DNA from: Halorubellus sp. JP-L1
GTDB taxonomy: Archaea; Halobacteriota; Halobacteria; Halobacteriales; Natrialbaceae
Direction: 5' to 3'
DNA length: 64,000 nt
Assembly: GCF_011440375.1 (NCBI RefSeq)
Contig: NZ_JAAOIR010000002.1
Coordinates: forward strand, 434,001 to 498,000
Of this stretch, positions 43,603 through 51,413 are shown piece after piece (positions within the stretch are counted from its first letter, which is position 1; every line of letters starts with the position of its first letter). The position numbers and the translations under genes were made by a program. The notes under the pieces were generated by a model that saw nothing but the letters and a program-made list of their open reading frames with translations, did no database searches and was not told where the DNA came from.

Positions 43603-43675
43603 GGGCCCGTAGCTCAGTGGACAGAGTGTTTGGTTCCGGACCAAGATGTCGCGGGTTCAAATCCCGTCGGGTCCG
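43603..43675 (+). tRNA. tRNA-Arg (anticodon CCG)
   Basis: A 73-nt cloverleaf without intron. Acceptor GGGCCCG pairs with CGGGTCC; D stem GCTC/GAGT; anticodon stem TTTGG/CCAAG around loop TTCCGGA, giving CCG; T stem GCGGG/CCCGT; discriminator G. The CCA end is not encoded. It decodes CGG, a common codon at this GC content. Confidence 0.93.
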
Positions 43676-43746
43676 CTCGGATTCGCTTCGTTGTCCTCGC
43701 TCCCCCGACGTAGTCCCCCTCGCTCCCTGCGGTCGCTCGCGGGACT

Positions 43747-43761
43747 CCCGTCGGGTCCGCT
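43747..43761 (+). repeat. displaced tRNA-Arg 3' end, copy 2
   Basis: An exact second orphan copy of 'cccgtcgggtccgct', 71 nt past the end of the intact tRNA. With copy 1 and the tRNA itself it makes three direct repeats within 310 bp. No integrase is encoded nearby. Confidence 0.75.
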
Positions 43762-43839
43762 TTCTCGGTGCGCAAAACGGCGAGCGTAGCGAGGAGTCGA
43801 GGAGCGGAACGATATTGGGTACTGGTGGTCGGATTATTC

Positions 43840-44070
43840 CTAGTTCTGGTGTGTGCGCGACCCGAGGAAGGGGACTCGTTCGAGTACGGAGTTCCCGCCG
43901 GTGAGTCGCCAGCGGATGTACTCGGGGAGGAACAGCATACCGATTCCGCACGCGAGGAACAGCGCTCCCGTTGGGTAGCTGCCTTCGATGAGGCTCTGTG
44001 CGCCGGGGACGAGGAACGGCCCCGCCATCAGGAACCCGAGCAGCCACCAGACGTCGTTGAGGATTCCCAT
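43840..44070 (-). CDS. small hypothetical membrane protein
   Basis: A 76-residue protein with two likely helices (about 4-25 and 34-51) around 'LIEGSYPTGAL', and a basic C-terminal tail with 'LERVPFLGSRTHQN'. No family recognised; similar small membrane proteins occur in many haloarchaea. The start at 44070 (MGILNDVWW) is chosen because the longer frame upstream is Arg/Pro-rich and lacks protein character. Confidence 0.65.
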   Translation of the reverse strand: MGILNDVWWLLGFLMAGPFLVPGAQSLIEGSYPTGALFLACGIGMLFLPEYIRWRLTGGNSVLERVPFLGSRTHQN

Positions 44071-44257
44071 CAGTTCGGCACCCGGAGTCGGTTCGTCGCG
44101 TGTGGTTTGCTGCCGGCTCGTGGCCGGGTCGTCGGTCGCTGTCGGTGGGGCTCGGTCACGAGCGACGCCATGCGTTCGAGGGATAAGGCCCATTCGATGC
44201 GGTGGTCGCGCAGGGCCGCTATTCACTTACGTTCGTGGGTGTTATTAGCACGATTGC

Positions 44258-45259
44258 ATGACGGGCCTGTCGCGCGAGGAACGGTCGCGGTTGGCGGCAT
44301 TGCGGGCAGTGACGTCGCTCGAGGCGCTCGTGGACGTCGTCGACGCGGCCGACGTGGACGAGGCGTACTTCGAGGCGAAGGCGGAGTGGCGGCGGCTCCG
44401 CGGGCTGGAGCTCGGCGAACCACGTCCTCCGGACGGTGGCGTTCCGGGGGCGACGGTGGTCGTCGACGGGCGGCGGTTTCACGTCAACGGCGTCACGCAC
44501 GCCGACACGCGAGCGGAGCGGGCGTTCCTCCGCGAGCACGTCCGTGGGTACCTCGACGCGGGCGACGTCGTGTATTGCGAGCAGGGCGTCCGCGGGATGT
44601 ACTTCCGGGACTTCGCGGGGGTCTACGGGATGGACGACTACCGGTGGGCGCTCCGGGAGTGCGAGCGGCGGGGTATCGAGTCTCACGTCGACGGTGACCC
44701 GTTCGACTCGCTCGCCGAGGACGTCGGCGATCTGGCGAGCGAGTTCCAGGAGGCGGCGTTCGCGCTCGTGGACGCGAGCGGCGACCGCTTCGGGCGGCGG
44801 TTCGAGGAGGCGCTCGGGGCGGTCGCCAGCGAGTTCTTCGGGAGTCACACCGATCGCGCGACGGCCTCGGACTTCGCGTCGTTCCGTCTCCGGGAGCGTG
44901 CGGCCGCGGACCCGTCGACGCTCTGGCGACTCCAGCGGTACTACGAGTGCGCGTTCCTCCCGCAGCCCGTCGAGCGCGAGTGGCTGCGGCGGCACGACCC
45001 GGAACTTGAACTCGTCACGCACGCCCGGAACGCGCGCATGGCGGACTACGCGATCCATCACGCGGAGGCTTCCCGGACCGTCGACGGCGAGTCCGTTCCC
45101 GGGAGGGAGTCCGCCCACGGGCGCGACGGGATCGCTGTCTCCGGTGGCGACGTCCACCTCGTCGTGGGGGCGGCGCATCAGCCGGGTGTCCGCTATTATC
45201 TGGAACGATACCGCGGTGGCGAGCGCACGCGAGGCGGGTTCGAACCGGTTCTCGAGTGA
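44258..45259 (+). CDS. hypothetical protein, possibly TraB/TIKI-like fold
   Basis: A 333-residue acidic protein. Two segments recall the TraB/GumN/TIKI group: near the N terminus 'FHVNGVTHADTRAERAFL' with 'GDVVYCEQGVRGM', and at the C terminus 'VHLVVGAAHQPGVRYYLE'. Those GxxH motifs bind metal in the family. The helical middle, with 'RFGRRFEEALGAVASEF', is not diagnostic. I rate this low. It is transcribed away from the small membrane protein and towards the Bat-type regulator. Confidence 0.55.
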   Translation: MTGLSREERSRLAALRAVTSLEALVDVVDAADVDEAYFEAKAEWRRLRGLELGEPRPPDGGVPGATVVVDGRRFHVNGVTHADTRAERAFLREHVRGYLDAGDVVYCEQGVRGMYFRDFAGVYGMDDYRWALRECERRGIESHVDGDPFDSLAEDVGDLASEFQEAAFALVDASGDRFGRRFEEALGAVASEFFGSHTDRATASDFASFRLRERAAADPSTLWRLQRYYECAFLPQPVEREWLRRHDPELELVTHARNARMADYAIHHAEASRTVDGESVPGRESAHGRDGIAVSGGDVHLVVGAAHQPGVRYYLERYRGGERTRGGFEPVLE

Positions 45260-45371
45260 GCGCTCGTCCACGCTGTGCCGGTTCGTGTCGGGTCCAGCTT
45301 TCGCTCGTGGTTGTTGGCTCTCGGCAACCCACAATTTTGTCAGGCAACCAACTACCACTAAATAACTCGAA

Positions 45372-45385
45372 CCTGTATATACAGG
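45372..45385 (+). promoter_or_regulatory. perfect 14-nt palindrome upstream of the Bat-type regulator
   Basis: 'cctgtatatacagg' is a perfect palindrome with TATATA at its centre, 119 nt before the ATG at 45491. It could be a dimer operator or a promoter core. A second TATA-like 'gaatatag' is closer, at about 45451-45458. Confidence 0.5.
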
Positions 45386-45490
45386 CAGCACCGATATGGA
45401 GTGGCCCGTTGGAAACGTGAACGGGTTTGAACACCTTGATTGATACGGGGGAATATAGGATGCACGTCTCAACAACATCGAGCGTTTAGG

Positions 45491-46162
45491 ATGTTCGTAC
45501 AGTTTCACCTCGACTCGACGGCTCTCCAGACCGCGATCGAGCACGCGCCGGGGACGCACGTCACGGTTCAGCACGTCGACGCGACACCGACGATACCCCT
45601 CCGTAGCGTCTTCTGGGCGTCGGATTGCGAATTCGACGCATTCGAGCGTGGTCTCGAAGCCGACGAAACGATAACGGATTCGCGACTCGTCGCCGAGAAC
45701 GGCGACGAGCGACTCTATCGCGCGCACTACCACGAAGACATCCCGGACGTCGCCATCTATCGTGCCGCCATCGAGGCCGACGGCGTGTTCCTCAAGGGGG
45801 AGTCGTCCGGCGACGGCTGGACGCTGAAGATGCTGTTCCCGACCCGGGACGCGTTCAACGAGTTCCGGGACGCGTGCGCCGCCGTCGACCTGTCGATCGA
45901 CGTCGACTCGATCTACAGCAAGCCGTTCTCGGGGTCCGGCGACGAGATCGCGCTCACGGACCCGCAGCGGGATCTGTTGACGCGCGCGGTCGAGGTCGGG
46001 TACTTCGACATTCCGCGCGAGACCACGCTCCAGGAGCTCGGCCAGCAGATGAACATCTCCGGGCAGGCGGCGTCGGAGCGGCTGCGACGCGGCATGGAGA
46101 CGCTCATCCGCGAGACCGTCACCGAGGAGGCGCTCGCGAAAGCGGAGAACACCGACACGTAG
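45491..46162 (+). CDS. Bat-type (bacterio-opsin activator) HTH transcriptional regulator
   Basis: A 223-residue regulator. The N-terminal domain (about 1-155) is the Bat-like sensor part ('IPLRSVFWASDCEFDAFERG', 'DGWTLKMLFPTRDAFNEF'). The C-terminal HTH_10 domain (about 160-215) has 'LTDPQRDLLTRAVEVGYFDIPRETTLQELGQ', the standard HTH_10 sequence. No GAF or PAS domain, so it is the short form. The downstream CHY zinc-finger gene starts 40 bp later on the same strand. Confidence 0.92.
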   Translation: MFVQFHLDSTALQTAIEHAPGTHVTVQHVDATPTIPLRSVFWASDCEFDAFERGLEADETITDSRLVAENGDERLYRAHYHEDIPDVAIYRAAIEADGVFLKGESSGDGWTLKMLFPTRDAFNEFRDACAAVDLSIDVDSIYSKPFSGSGDEIALTDPQRDLLTRAVEVGYFDIPRETTLQELGQQMNISGQAASERLRRGMETLIRETVTEEALAKAENTDT

Positions 46163-46202
46163 CACCGATACGCAAACGAGTCTGGGGGGACGACCCTGAA
46201 CC

Positions 46203-46640
46203 GTGAGCGAGGACGACCCTGCGGCACGAACGGGCCGTGACGAGCGGGCACGAGCAGCGACGGAATCGGCCGACGTCGACGCTGAACCCGACCGCTCCTC
46301 GCGTCGGGTCAGCGTCGTCGGCGAGGAGCGCGTTCGCGGCGTCGAGGTGGACGCTGTGACGCGATGCGCGCACTACGGAACCGACCGCGACGTCGTCGCG
46401 ATCCGGGTCGCGTGCTGCGAGCGATTCTATCCGTGTCACGCCTGTCACGCGGCGGTCGCCGAGCACGACGCCGAGCGCTGGCCGCGGTCGTCGTTCGACG
46501 CGCCAGCGATCCTCTGTGGCGCCTGCGGGACCGTGCTCTCCATCGAGACGTACCTCGACTGCGAGCACGCCTGTCCCGATTGCGGGCACGCGTTCAATCC
46601 GGGGTGTGCGGCGCACGCCGACCGCTACTTCGACGTATAA
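46203..46640 (+). CDS. CHY zinc finger protein
   Basis: A 145-residue protein with the CHY zinc-finger array: 'TRCAHYGTDRDVVAIRVACC', 'FYPCHACHAAVAEHD', 'ILCGACGTVLSIETYL' and 'HACPDCGHAFNPGCAAH'. At least eight Cys/His are in zinc-binding spacing, enough for three zinc ions. The start is GTG at 46203. The first 40 residues are acidic and disordered. In archaea the role is unknown; it is likely co-transcribed with the Bat-type regulator. Confidence 0.88.
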   Translation: MSEDDPAARTGRDERARAATESADVDAEPDRSSRRVSVVGEERVRGVEVDAVTRCAHYGTDRDVVAIRVACCERFYPCHACHAAVAEHDAERWPRSSFDAPAILCGACGTVLSIETYLDCEHACPDCGHAFNPGCAAHADRYFDV

Positions 46641-46795
46641 TCAGGTGTGCGGCGCACGCGGACGGCAACGTCGAGGTATCCCACCGTGTTCGCTATCGCC
46701 CTGCGACGACGACGCGACCGTCGGTCGGCCGTCGACCGGCGACAGGTGCGGACCAAAAAGGTCGTAACCACCCCCATGCTAGCGTCGGACGACTG

Positions 46796-47632
46796 ATGAC
46801 CGGTTCCACTCACGTCCGCGTCGCCCTCGCGCTCGTTCTCGCCGTCTCCCTCGCAGGGTGCGGGGCGGCGAACCTGCCGTTCCTCGGCGACGACGACCCC
46901 GACGACGGGGAGGCCGAGCGGATCGCCGCGGACGCCGTCGGCGAGATGCAGTCCGTATCGGCGTACAACTTCTCCACGCGGCAGATCGTCTCCTTCGGAC
47001 AGAACGAACTGAACGTGACCACCGAGGGGACCGTCAATCACTCGAGCGAGCGGTTGCGGATGGAGGTCGTGGAGTCCGTGGAGACGAACACGACGCGCTC
47101 GAAGCAGTTCTCGACCGTGTACGTCGTCGGCGACACCCGCTGCCGGTCGGTCTCGAACGACGAGTCCGAGTGGAACGTCACGGCGGGCGCCGACGCGTGG
47201 AACGGCGGGCTCTCCCCGGCCGCCCAGGCCGAGATCCTGAACGCGTCCGGCACCGAAGCCGCGTTGCTGGAGAACACCACCGTTCGCGGCCAGGACGCGT
47301 ACGTCGTCCGGATCACGCCGGACGTCGCCGCACTCGAGCGCGTCGTCGCGAACGAGACGACCGCGGACCTCTCGCAGGTCACCGTCCGGAACGCGACCAT
47401 CACGCAGTACGTCGCCCACGACGACAACCGCCTGCTGCGGTCCGAGATCGACCTCGCGTTCGTCCAGCAGGGTCGCCTGACGACGATGACGCTCGCGATG
47501 ACGTACAGCGACTACGGCGACGTCCCGCCCATCACGATCCCCGAGAACGACGACGGCGAACCGGTCTGTCCGACGAACGCGTCCAGTAGCGTCACGTCCG
47601 GTAGCGTCACGTCCAGTGGCGTCGCGGCCTGA
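46796..47632 (+). CDS. haloarchaeal lipoprotein (LolA/LppX-like fold)
   Basis: A 278-residue lipoprotein. The signal peptide ends in lipobox 'SLAGC', so Cys22 is lipid-modified. The mature part is beta-rich with 'YNFSTRQIVSFGQNELNVTT' and 'LLRSEIDLAF...MTLAMTYSDYG', similar to the haloarchaeal LppX_LprAFG-like lipoproteins. The ligand is unknown. N-glycosylation sequons (NxT/S) are frequent, as expected for a surface protein. The C terminus has SVTSGSVTSSG, another short repeat. Confidence 0.85.
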   Translation: MTGSTHVRVALALVLAVSLAGCGAANLPFLGDDDPDDGEAERIAADAVGEMQSVSAYNFSTRQIVSFGQNELNVTTEGTVNHSSERLRMEVVESVETNTTRSKQFSTVYVVGDTRCRSVSNDESEWNVTAGADAWNGGLSPAAQAEILNASGTEAALLENTTVRGQDAYVVRITPDVAALERVVANETTADLSQVTVRNATITQYVAHDDNRLLRSEIDLAFVQQGRLTTMTLAMTYSDYGDVPPITIPENDDGEPVCPTNASSSVTSGSVTSSGVAA

Positions 47633-47662
47633 AACCGCCCGTTCCGTCGCTTCTCCTCCGGG

Positions 47663-48175
47663 TCAAGGTGAGAGGTTCTCGCCCTGGTAGTCGCCGTCGT
47701 ACTCGCCGTCGTGTTCCGCTTCCGCGAGCACGAGCTGTGCGATGCGCGCGCCCTCGACGAGTTCGACGTCGTGATGGACCTGGAGGAGGCCCTCGCCGCG
47801 GCCCTCGTAGCCGGCGTCCCAGACCGCGGTGTTCAGCATGCACGAGTTCCGCATGAGCGACGACCGCGGGTAGACGAACCCGACGTGGCCCTCGGGGATC
47901 GAGATCGTCTCGCCGTACCGGACGACGTACGATCCCTCCTCGAGGTAGTACGTGCCGGCGTCGACGTCGCGGTCACCGCTTGCGGTGGTGTCGCCACCGA
48001 CCGTTTCGGGTTCGCGCTCCTGCCGAGCACCGACTTCCTTGCCGTCGCGGCCGATGCGACCCGGTTCGCGTTGCTCGAACACGGCGTCGAGCGTCAGGTC
48101 GACGCCGTTGGGCTGGTGTTGGTCGGCGCGCGTCGGTTCCACGTGCGAAGCCACGAACGACCCAGCGCGATACAT
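47663..48175 (-). CDS. dut: dUTP diphosphatase of the dCTP-deaminase family
   Basis: A 170-residue protein of the DCD/DUT fold. Its N terminus 'MYRAGSFVASHVEP' and 'PNGVDLTLDAVFEQREPGRI' match haloarchaeal dUTPases; 'GFVYPRSSLMRNSCMLNTAVWDAGYEG' is the conserved motif holding substrate and catalytic residues. It hydrolyses dUTP to dUMP, keeping uracil out of DNA. It diverges from aconitase, and the two starts are separated by the tandem-repeat region. Confidence 0.9.
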   Translation of the reverse strand: MYRAGSFVASHVEPTRADQHQPNGVDLTLDAVFEQREPGRIGRDGKEVGARQEREPETVGGDTTASGDRDVDAGTYYLEEGSYVVRYGETISIPEGHVGFVYPRSSLMRNSCMLNTAVWDAGYEGRGEGLLQVHHDVELVEGARIAQLVLAEAEHDGEYDGDYQGENLSP

Positions 48176-48598
48176 ACCCGGCAGGACCCGGTCGAATGGA
48201 ATGTAGCTTGCGGGTCGCGACCGCCACCTCGGATGGGGCGGTACCAGCAGACGATGCGGTCGCTGCGGAAGGCGTCGAGCGAACCGGTGATGTCGGCGGT
48301 TCCGGGAGATGTCGGCCGCTGCGGGTGATGTCGGCGGTTCCGGGAGATGTCGGCCGCTGCGGGTGATGTCGGCGGTTCCGGGAGATGTCGGCGGTTCCGG
48401 GAGATGTCGGTTACGCGGGCTGTTGGCGGTCGCCGAAGATGGTGTCGGTCGCCGGAGTTCGGTGCGCCTGACGTGGACGCTCGTCCACTTCGGTGGCAAG
48501 ATTCGCACGAATCGCGAGGCGGCGGCGGTGGTTCCGCACCGTTTTCCCCCACCTAACTCGCGGGTTTTAAGGTCGGGCGGGGCGGAGCTTTGAACGCT
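48176..48598 (+). other. 423-bp divergent intergenic region between dut and aconitase
   Basis: No gene. Holds the 19-nt tandem-repeat array at 48289-48402. The acn promoter is at 48565-48570 ('ttttaa' about 31 nt before ATG 48599). The other half likely holds the dut promoter. Confidence 0.6.
48289..48402. repeat. 19-nt tandem repeat array, six units
   Basis: Six head-to-tail 19-nt units at 48289, 48308, 48327, 48346, 48365 and 48384, with a partial seventh. Two variants occur: 'gatgtcggcggttccggga' (A) and 'gatgtcggccgctgcgggt' (B), in the order A-B-A-B-A-A. There are no spacers, so it is not CRISPR. Location between two divergent promoters suggests either protein binding sites or a minisatellite. 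Confidence 0.9.
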
Positions 48599-50578
48599 AT
48601 GGGACAGACACTTACCGAGAAAATCCTCGACGACCACCTCGTCGAGGGCGAACTCGAGACCGGCGAGGAGATCGGGATCGAGATCGACCAGGTCCTCACG
48701 CAGGACACGACGGGGACCATGGTCTGGCTCCAGTTCGAGGCGATGGGGCTGGACGAGGTCCAGACGGAGATCGCGGCGCAGTACTGCGACCACCAGACGT
48801 ACCAGTTCGACTTCAAGAACACGGACGACCACCGCTTCCTCCGTTCGGCCGCGGGCACGTACGGCGCGCACTTCTCTCGCCCCGGCAACGGCATCTGCCA
48901 CAACGTCCACAAGGAGAACTTCGCCGCCCCCGGCAAGACGATGCTCGGGTCGGACTCGCACACGCCGACGCCCGGCGGCCTCGGTGAGCTCGCCATCGGC
49001 GCCGGCGGTATCGACGTTACGGTCGCCATGGGTGGCGCGCCGTACTACATCGAGATGCCGGAAGTCGTGAACGTCCGCCTCGAAGGCGAACTCCCCGAGT
49101 GGGCGACCGCGAAGGACGTCATCCTCGAGATGCTCCGACGGCTCTCCGTGAAGGGCGGCGTCGGCAAGGTCCTCGAGTACACCGGTCCGGGCGTGGAGAC
49201 GCTCTCCGTCCCGGAACGCACCACCATCACGAACATGGGCACCGAGCTCGGTGCGACCTCCTCGATCTTCCCGACCGACGAGAACACCCGGGACTACCTC
49301 GCGCGCCAGGACCGCGAGGAGGACTTCGTCGAGGTCGGCCCGGACGAGGACGCGGACTACGACGACGAGATCGTCGTCGACCTCTCCGACATCGAGCCGC
49401 TGATCGCGGAGCCGTCGATGCCGGACAACATCGTGCCCGTCCGCGAGGTCGAGGGCGTCGACGTCAGCCAGGTCATGATCGGGTCCTGTACGAACGGTGC
49501 GTACAGCGACATCCTGCCCTCTGCGAAGATGCTCGAGGGCCGCGAGGTCGACATGAAGACCGAGATGATCGTCGCGCCAGGGAGCAAGCAGGCGAGCGAG
49601 ATGCTCGCGCGCGACGGCTGGGTCGCTGAGATGATGGCGGCCGGCGTCAACTTCTCCGAGGCGACGTGCGGTGCCTGTATCGGGATCGGGCACGTGCCCG
49701 CCTCCGACTCCGTGAGCCTCCGGACGTTCAACCGGAACTTCGAGGGTCGTTCGGGGATCGACGACGACTCCGTCTACCTGTGCTCGCCGGAGGTCGCCAC
49801 CGCGGCGGCAATCAAGGGCGAGATCGTGGACCCGCGGGACCTCGCCGACGAACTCGGCGACCTCGAGGATCCCGGGTTCGAGCTCCCCGACCAGTACGAC
49901 GGCTCGAAGACGGACCTCATCGCGCCCGACGAGGCCGTCGACGACGAGCTCGTGAAGGGCCCGAACATCAAGGACGTCCCGCTGAAGGACGCGCTCGACG
50001 CGGAGCTCCGCGGCGAGAACCTCCTGAAGATGGGGGACAACATCACGACCGACCACATCACGCCCGCGAACGCGGACGCCCTGATGTACCGGTCGAACAT
50101 CCCCGAGTACTCGAAGTTCACGCTCACGCGGATCGACGAGACGTTCCCCGAGCGCGCCGAGGCCGCCGACGGCGGCGTCCTCGTCGCGGGCGAGAACTAC
50201 GGCCAGGGGTCGAGCCGCGAGCACGCCGCGATGTGCCCGATGTACCTCGGAATCGACGCGGTGTTCGCGCAGAGCTTCGCGCGCATCCACAAGGCGAACC
50301 TCTTCAACTTCGGCATCGTGCCGTTCGCGATCGACGCCGAGGACTACGAGGAGATCGACCAGGGCGACGAGCTCGCGGTCGTCGACGACATCCGCGAGGG
50401 CGTCGAGTCCGGCCAGGAGGAGTTCACGGTCAGCGTGAACGGCGACTGGGAGTTCACGGCGACGCTGGACGCGTCCGAGCGCGAGCGCGACATGCTCGCG
50501 GTCGGCGGGAAGCTCCCGTGGACGAAGGAGCAGGCGACCGGTGACGACGGCAGCGGCGCGACGCCCGCGGACGACTGA
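48599..50578 (+). CDS. acnA: aconitate hydratase
   Basis: A 659-residue TCA-cycle enzyme that isomerises citrate to isocitrate with a 4Fe-4S cluster. Cluster ligands are in 'GSCTNGAYSD' and 'ATCGACIG'; substrate motifs are 'LGSDSHTPTPGGLG' and 'GENYGQGSSREHAA'. The length matches the shorter monomeric aconitase found in haloarchaea and mitochondria (Acn type). A TTG nine bases upstream is ignored in favour of the ATG, which follows a TATA-like box at the correct distance. Monocistronic. Confidence 0.95.
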   Translation: MGQTLTEKILDDHLVEGELETGEEIGIEIDQVLTQDTTGTMVWLQFEAMGLDEVQTEIAAQYCDHQTYQFDFKNTDDHRFLRSAAGTYGAHFSRPGNGICHNVHKENFAAPGKTMLGSDSHTPTPGGLGELAIGAGGIDVTVAMGGAPYYIEMPEVVNVRLEGELPEWATAKDVILEMLRRLSVKGGVGKVLEYTGPGVETLSVPERTTITNMGTELGATSSIFPTDENTRDYLARQDREEDFVEVGPDEDADYDDEIVVDLSDIEPLIAEPSMPDNIVPVREVEGVDVSQVMIGSCTNGAYSDILPSAKMLEGREVDMKTEMIVAPGSKQASEMLARDGWVAEMMAAGVNFSEATCGACIGIGHVPASDSVSLRTFNRNFEGRSGIDDDSVYLCSPEVATAAAIKGEIVDPRDLADELGDLEDPGFELPDQYDGSKTDLIAPDEAVDDELVKGPNIKDVPLKDALDAELRGENLLKMGDNITTDHITPANADALMYRSNIPEYSKFTLTRIDETFPERAEAADGGVLVAGENYGQGSSREHAAMCPMYLGIDAVFAQSFARIHKANLFNFGIVPFAIDAEDYEEIDQGDELAVVDDIREGVESGQEEFTVSVNGDWEFTATLDASERERDMLAVGGKLPWTKEQATGDDGSGATPADD

Positions 50579-50690
50579 GGACGCAGGCGGCTCTCTCCCT
50601 CTCTCTTTCCGGTCGCGTAGCGGTCGCGTCGATGGGCTCCTGGGGGCTCGGTGATGGGTTCGTTGAGACGCTGGCGGCGCGGCGGGAACC

Positions 50691-50697
50691 TTCAAGC
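50691..50697 (+). promoter_or_regulatory. TATA-like box of the TetR gene
   Basis: 'cttcaag' lies about 28 nt before ATG 50722, with the palindrome at 50703-50718 between it and the start, so a bound repressor would cover the transcription start. Confidence 0.4.
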
Positions 50698-50702
50698 CCC
50701 TA

Positions 50703-50718
50703 GACTGACTAGTCGGTC
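50703..50718. promoter_or_regulatory. TetR operator candidate
   Basis: 'gactgactagtcggtc' is a near-perfect 16-nt palindrome (one mismatched pair) centred on ACTAGT, ending three bases before the ATG. It matches the general style of TetR operators and probably gives autoregulation of the gene at 50722. Confidence 0.65.
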
Positions 50719-50721
50719 AGC

Positions 50722-51330
50722 ATGAGCGAGACAGAGTCCGCGGCGGCGCGGTCGGAGGCGGTCCAGCAGATCATGCGCGGGACGTACGAGGCGCTGTGCG
50801 AGCGCGGGTACGCGGACCTGCGGATGGTCGACATCGCGGACCGCACGGACCTCTCGAAGTCGACGCTGCACTATCACTTCGACTCGAAGCACGACCTCCT
50901 CCTCGCGTTCCTCGAGTACCTCTACGAGGACTTCGAGCGCGAACTCGCAGCGATCGCCGGCGACGACCCCGGCGAGCGACTGCGCGAGCTCGTCCGGACG
51001 GCGTACCACGACGACGACGACGGCCGCGAGGAGCTCCGCGTCGCCATCCTCGAGATCGAGGCGCAGGCGCCGTACGACGACGCGTTCCGCGACCGCCTCC
51101 GGCGCTTCGACCGCCTGCTGCACGACGTCGTCCGGTCGAACGTCGAGGAGGGCAAGGAGACCGGGCGATTCCGGCGGGACGTGGACGCGGACGCGGTCGC
51201 GACGTTCGTCGCGACGGCACTGACGGGCGCACACAACCGGCGCGTCAGCCTCGGCGTCGACACGAGCGACGTCGAGACGATGTTGCTCGACTACCTCGAC
51301 GAACGCCTCGTCGAGGACGGCAGCGACTGA
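50722..51330 (+). CDS. TetR/AcrR family transcriptional repressor
   Basis: A 202-residue regulator. The N-terminal HTH (about 14-60) reads 'MVDIADRTDLSKSTLHYHFDSKHDLLLAFL', the TetR_N consensus. The C-terminal part is the helical ligand-binding domain with 'GAHNRRVSLGVDTSDVETMLLDYLDE'. The ligand is unknown. In haloarchaea such TetRs often sit beside an RND-type exporter; here none follows, so autoregulation and remote targets are likely. An operator palindrome overlaps its own start region. Confidence 0.9.
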   Translation: MSETESAAARSEAVQQIMRGTYEALCERGYADLRMVDIADRTDLSKSTLHYHFDSKHDLLLAFLEYLYEDFERELAAIAGDDPGERLRELVRTAYHDDDDGREELRVAILEIEAQAPYDDAFRDRLRRFDRLLHDVVRSNVEEGKETGRFRRDVDADAVATFVATALTGAHNRRVSLGVDTSDVETMLLDYLDERLVEDGSD

Positions 51331-51413
51331 ATCCGGGCGGCCTCGGCACAACGAACCGTCGCTGGCACCACAAGACATACGTCCAGATAGTCGAACGTCC
51401 CGACAGATAGCCA

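Noticed and set aside
43676-43839. A remnant integrase gene beside the tRNA
   Set aside because: The 160-bp gap and the neighbouring small membrane protein show no tyrosine recombinase motifs.
48289-48402. Possible CRISPR array
   Set aside because: The 19-nt units are contiguous without unique spacers, and no cas genes occur in the window.
48176-50695. The upstream part of the reverse frame that contains dut, running through aconitase
   Set aside because: The dUTPase starts at its conserved N terminus (48175); everything before is aconitase antisense and the repeat array.
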